Source: Armatimonadota bacterium
GTDB taxonomy: Bacteria; Armatimonadota; SYMT01
NCBI GenBank assembly: GCA_020696885.1
Contig: JAJFMS010000151.1
Span: 1-7,714 of the forward strand
Direction: 5' to 3'
Length of the DNA: 7,714 nt
Shown: piece after piece, positions 5,764-7,714 of the stretch
How the letters are laid out: each line of letters starts with the position of its first letter
Position numbering within the stretch: position 1 is the stretch's first letter
Position numbers and translations under genes: made by a program
Notes under the pieces: generated by a model
Seen by the model: only the letters and a program-made list of their open reading frames with translations
Databases searched by the model: none
What the model was told of the DNA's origin: nothing

Positions 5764-6960
5764 CTACCCACGGGCCAGCGCCGTGGCCGCTTCGCTGAAC
5801 ATACTTCGCACCCGATCGGTGGCCTGCTGGTCGATCTCACGGACCACCCGATACCCCGCCGCCACGAGCCGGGCCGCCTCATCGGGATGCTGGATCAGCC
5901 GCACGCAGGCCGCGGCGAACTCCTCGTCCGTATCCGCGATGAGCAGGTGCTCCCCGTGCCTGACCGGCAGCCCCTCCGCGCCCACGCTGGTGGAGATCAC
6001 CGGCCGGCCAGCCGCGAAGCTCTCCAGGATCTTGTTCCGGATGCCGCTGCCATACCGCAGCGGCACCACGATCGCCGCGCCCGCCTCCAGATAGGGCCGG
6101 ATGTCGGGGACGGTGCCGGTAACCTGCACTTCAGGAGAGTCGGCCAGCGCCCGCACCTCGGCGCTCGGCTCGCGGCCCACGAAGTCGAGGTAGGCGTCCG
6201 GGAGGGCGGCCCGCACGCGCGGCCAGATCTGCCGCCGCATCCAACCGGCGGCATCCTCGTTCACGTGCCAGTTCATCGCGCCCACGAACACGAACCGCGG
6301 CGGCACGCCTGTGGGCCGCTCGCCGACCGCTCCGAAGAACGCTTCGTCCACGCCGTTCGGGATCACCTCGAAGTTGGCCCGGGGCGCGAGCTCCGCCATG
6401 CCGGCGCGGTCCACGTCCGAGATGGCGATCACCCGGCCCGCGCGCCGGAGCAGCTCGCCCTCGGAGCGCCGCAGCTTTCGCGCTTCCAGCTTCCAGAACC
6501 ACCGCTTCTCCGGCGGTCGGGTCTGCGCCATCCGGTCCAGGATGAGCCACTCGACATTGTAGTTGTCGAGGATCGAGGGCACGGAAGCCGGCACCTCGGC
6601 CAGGTACTGACCCATCTGGAGCCCGATCGCCAGCGCCAGGTCCACGTCCTTCGCCGCGGCGGCGGTCTGCCGGGCCATCTCCGGTGAGTAGAACTTCCAG
6701 ATCATGCCGGCGTCTCGCCGGGCGAGCTGCGCCAACTGCGATGCCTTCCAGCCGGTGGGGCGAACCGGGGAGGGAACGCGGATCACCACTCCGTCCAGGG
6801 GCGCCGGCAGCGGGGCCTGGACCGGCTGCTCCACGCGATCGAAGCAGAGCAGGGTCAACCGGCAGCCCGGCGGGAGACGCCGCAGCAGGTTGTCCACCCG
6901 GATCTGGGTGCCGTCTTGAACGGGGAACGGATAGGAGGGGGCTAGACAGAGGATGTGCAT
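5764..6960 (-). CDS. GT4-type family 1 glycosyltransferase
   Basis: A 398-residue protein with the two-domain GT-B layout of retaining glycosyltransferases of CAZy family GT4. Such enzymes move a sugar from a nucleotide-sugar donor to an acceptor at the cytoplasmic face of the membrane, typically for cell-surface polysaccharide or glycan. The N-terminal acceptor domain begins MHILCLAPSYPFPVQDGTQI, the usual first strand and glycine loop. DNYNVEW (about 132-138) and VIAISDVD (about 177-184) precede the interdomain segment FEVIPNGVDE (197-206). The C-terminal donor domain has FVFVGAMNW (223-231), TGTVPDIRPYLEAG (281-294), VPLRYGSGIRNKILESFAAG (299-318) and SVGAEGL (325-331). Glu313 is in the position of the conserved donor-binding glutamate region. 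The length is complete. The ATG lacks a clear Shine-Dalgarno sequence. The donor and acceptor cannot be read from sequence. It lies between two DUF1501 genes but has its own flanking gaps and a terminator candidate. Confidence 0.93.
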   Translation of the reverse strand: MHILCLAPSYPFPVQDGTQIRVDNLLRRLPPGCRLTLLCFDRVEQPVQAPLPAPLDGVVIRVPSPVRPTGWKASQLAQLARRDAGMIWKFYSPEMARQTAAAAKDVDLALAIGLQMGQYLAEVPASVPSILDNYNVEWLILDRMAQTRPPEKRWFWKLEARKLRRSEGELLRRAGRVIAISDVDRAGMAELAPRANFEVIPNGVDEAFFGAVGERPTGVPPRFVFVGAMNWHVNEDAAGWMRRQIWPRVRAALPDAYLDFVGREPSAEVRALADSPEVQVTGTVPDIRPYLEAGAAIVVPLRYGSGIRNKILESFAAGRPVISTSVGAEGLPVRHGEHLLIADTDEEFAAACVRLIQHPDEAARLVAAGYRVVREIDQQATDRVRSMFSEAATALARG

Positions 6961-7082
6961 TGGGCCGAGTCCGGAACTTCAGCATGGAAGCGCTCCAGAC
7001 GGGATAATCGGCATTGGCGGCGGCGGACCGCTATTCGCGCCGCCACAAACACACCAACCAGCCGGCACAGCCAGGCGGAATT

Positions 7083-7154
7083 CACCACCAAGGCACAAAG
7101 GCACAAAGAGAAGGTTCCCCGGTCTCCTCTTCGTGCCTTTGTGTCTTGGTGGTG
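7083..7154. repeat. 72-nt near-perfect palindrome (ACCACCAAGGCACAAAG type)
   Basis: The arms at 7083-7114 and 7123-7154 (32 nt each, 8-nt loop) pair almost fully. Mismatches are A7105/C7132 and A7111/C7126; G7093-T7144 and G7114-T7123 are wobble pairs. The left arm contains two direct copies of GGCACAAAG. Its AT-richer, A/C-biased sequence stands apart from the surrounding GC-rich DNA. Elements reading ACCACCAAGGCACAAAGG and the like are, to my recollection, dispersed palindromic repeats in many bacterial genomes. It lies 22 nt after the stop of the second DUF1501 gene, where it would also act as a terminator. It may be a non-autonomous mobile element; no transposase or clear target-site duplication is visible. 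Confidence 0.8.
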
Positions 7155-7176
7155 GCGAATCAGGACGTCCCGTTCG

Positions 7177-7714
7177 CTAGATCAGCTCTTCTACCGGCGA
7201 GTGCCCTTCGAGGAGGCGCGTCGGCCGGTCGTTCGGGCCGGGAACGAAGTTGTTGTCCATGTCCAGGCCCATGTTGCGGTAGATGGTCGCCATCACGTCG
7301 CCCGCCGTCCTTGTTGATCTGCGGGGTCCGGCCCATCTCGCCCCAGACCACCACGGAGACGTCTTTGTCCATCCCGCGGTCGTGCAGGTCCTGGATCAGC
7401 GCGCTGATGCCCTGGTCCAGAATCGGCAGGCGCTCCTTCAACTGCCCGAAGTTGTTGCCGTGGTAGTCCCAGCGGCCGTAGCCGATGGTGATGCAGCGGA
7501 CGCCGGTCTCCACCAGCCGCCGCGCGATCAGGAGGCCATCGTTCCACATCGGGCCGCCGTCATCCACGTTCTTCAGCGAGCCCCGGCCGTACCGCTCGCG
7601 GACGATCGGATCTTCTTTCTCCACGTCCATCGCCTGGAACACGCGGTTGGAGGTGAGCAGTTCGAACGCCCGCTGGGTTACCGTGTCGGCGCCTTCCACC
7701 AGCGGGTCCATGTC
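7177..7714 (-). pseudogene. second DUF1501 gene, 3' part, with a frame-shifting internal deletion
   Basis: The gene enters from the right edge; its N-terminus lies outside the window. The readable part aligns well with the intact paralogue: RAFELLTSNRVFQAMDVE, ARRLVETGVRCITIGYGRWD, LIQDLHDRGMDKDVSVVVWG and GRTPQINKDGG. After NKD (codon at 7307-7309) the family sequence stops. It resumes in another frame as AGDVMATIYRNMGLDMDNNF (from 7305 leftwards), runs on to GHSPVEELI and ends at a TAG at 7177-7179, closely matching the family's normal C-terminus. Seven nt separate the two anchor Asp codons here, against 129 nt in the intact paralogue. About 122 nt are therefore missing (not a multiple of 3), including the GRDHW segment. 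Translated straight through, the frame reads a nonsense tail to a stop at 7160. Either a true pseudogene or an assembly error. Confidence 0.85.

Noticed and set aside
5737..6687. 316-residue plus-strand open frame
   Set aside because: It lies antisense to the GT4 gene, is Arg/His/Pro-rich and has no motif.
7081..7160. CRISPR-like repeat (two GGCACAAAG copies)
   Set aside because: Only two short direct copies inside one palindrome arm and no spacers; the whole is a single inverted repeat.

Overview
The window is GC-rich bacterial DNA. All but two of its genes lie on the minus strand. The combination of a DUF512 radical SAM protein, Tat-exported DUF1501 proteins in two copies, a GlsB-type stress membrane protein and an lmo0937-type mini-protein would fit Armatimonadota best, with Planctomycetota-like or Chloroflexota-like lineages as alternatives. 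This is inference from gene content; no taxonomic marker gene is present.

Layout from left to right. The 3' tail of an unrecognised plus-strand gene (1-111) converges on a PDZ + radical SAM + DUF512 protein (276-1661, minus). That gene has a near-consensus promoter (TTGCAC, 17 nt, TATAAT) placed so that the transcript should begin at or beside its ATG. Next comes a spacer holding an inverted repeat and a strong terminator hairpin. Two small minus-strand membrane-protein genes follow: GlsB/YeaQ/YmgE-like (1997-2251) and a 52-residue lmo0937-family protein (2326-2484). A spacer of about 550 bp with no convincing gene leads to a 42-residue, cysteine-paired mini-protein on the plus strand (3039-3167). 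A 14-bp hairpin separates it from the convergent DUF1501 gene.

The right half is all minus strand: an intact Tat-exported DUF1501 protein (3258-4592), a single-pass membrane protein with a DUF642-like outer domain (4698-5630), a GT4 glycosyltransferase (5764-6960), and the 3' part of a second DUF1501 gene (7177-7714). The second DUF1501 gene has lost about 122 nt relative to its neighbour paralogue. The loss shifts the frame and removes the conserved GRDHW segment. A 72-nt near-perfect palindrome of the 'ACCACCAAGGCACAAAG' kind lies just beyond its stop.

Functionally the right half looks like a cell-envelope neighbourhood (exported phosphatase-like hydrolases, a surface-domain protein, a glycosyltransferase). 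The genes are separated by 100-215 bp gaps, several with hairpins, so one operon is not evident. I see no defence system, CRISPR array, transposase, tRNA or rRNA. The points most worth a second look are the deletion-frameshift in the second DUF1501 gene, the palindromic repeat, the leaderless-type promoter and the cysteine mini-protein.
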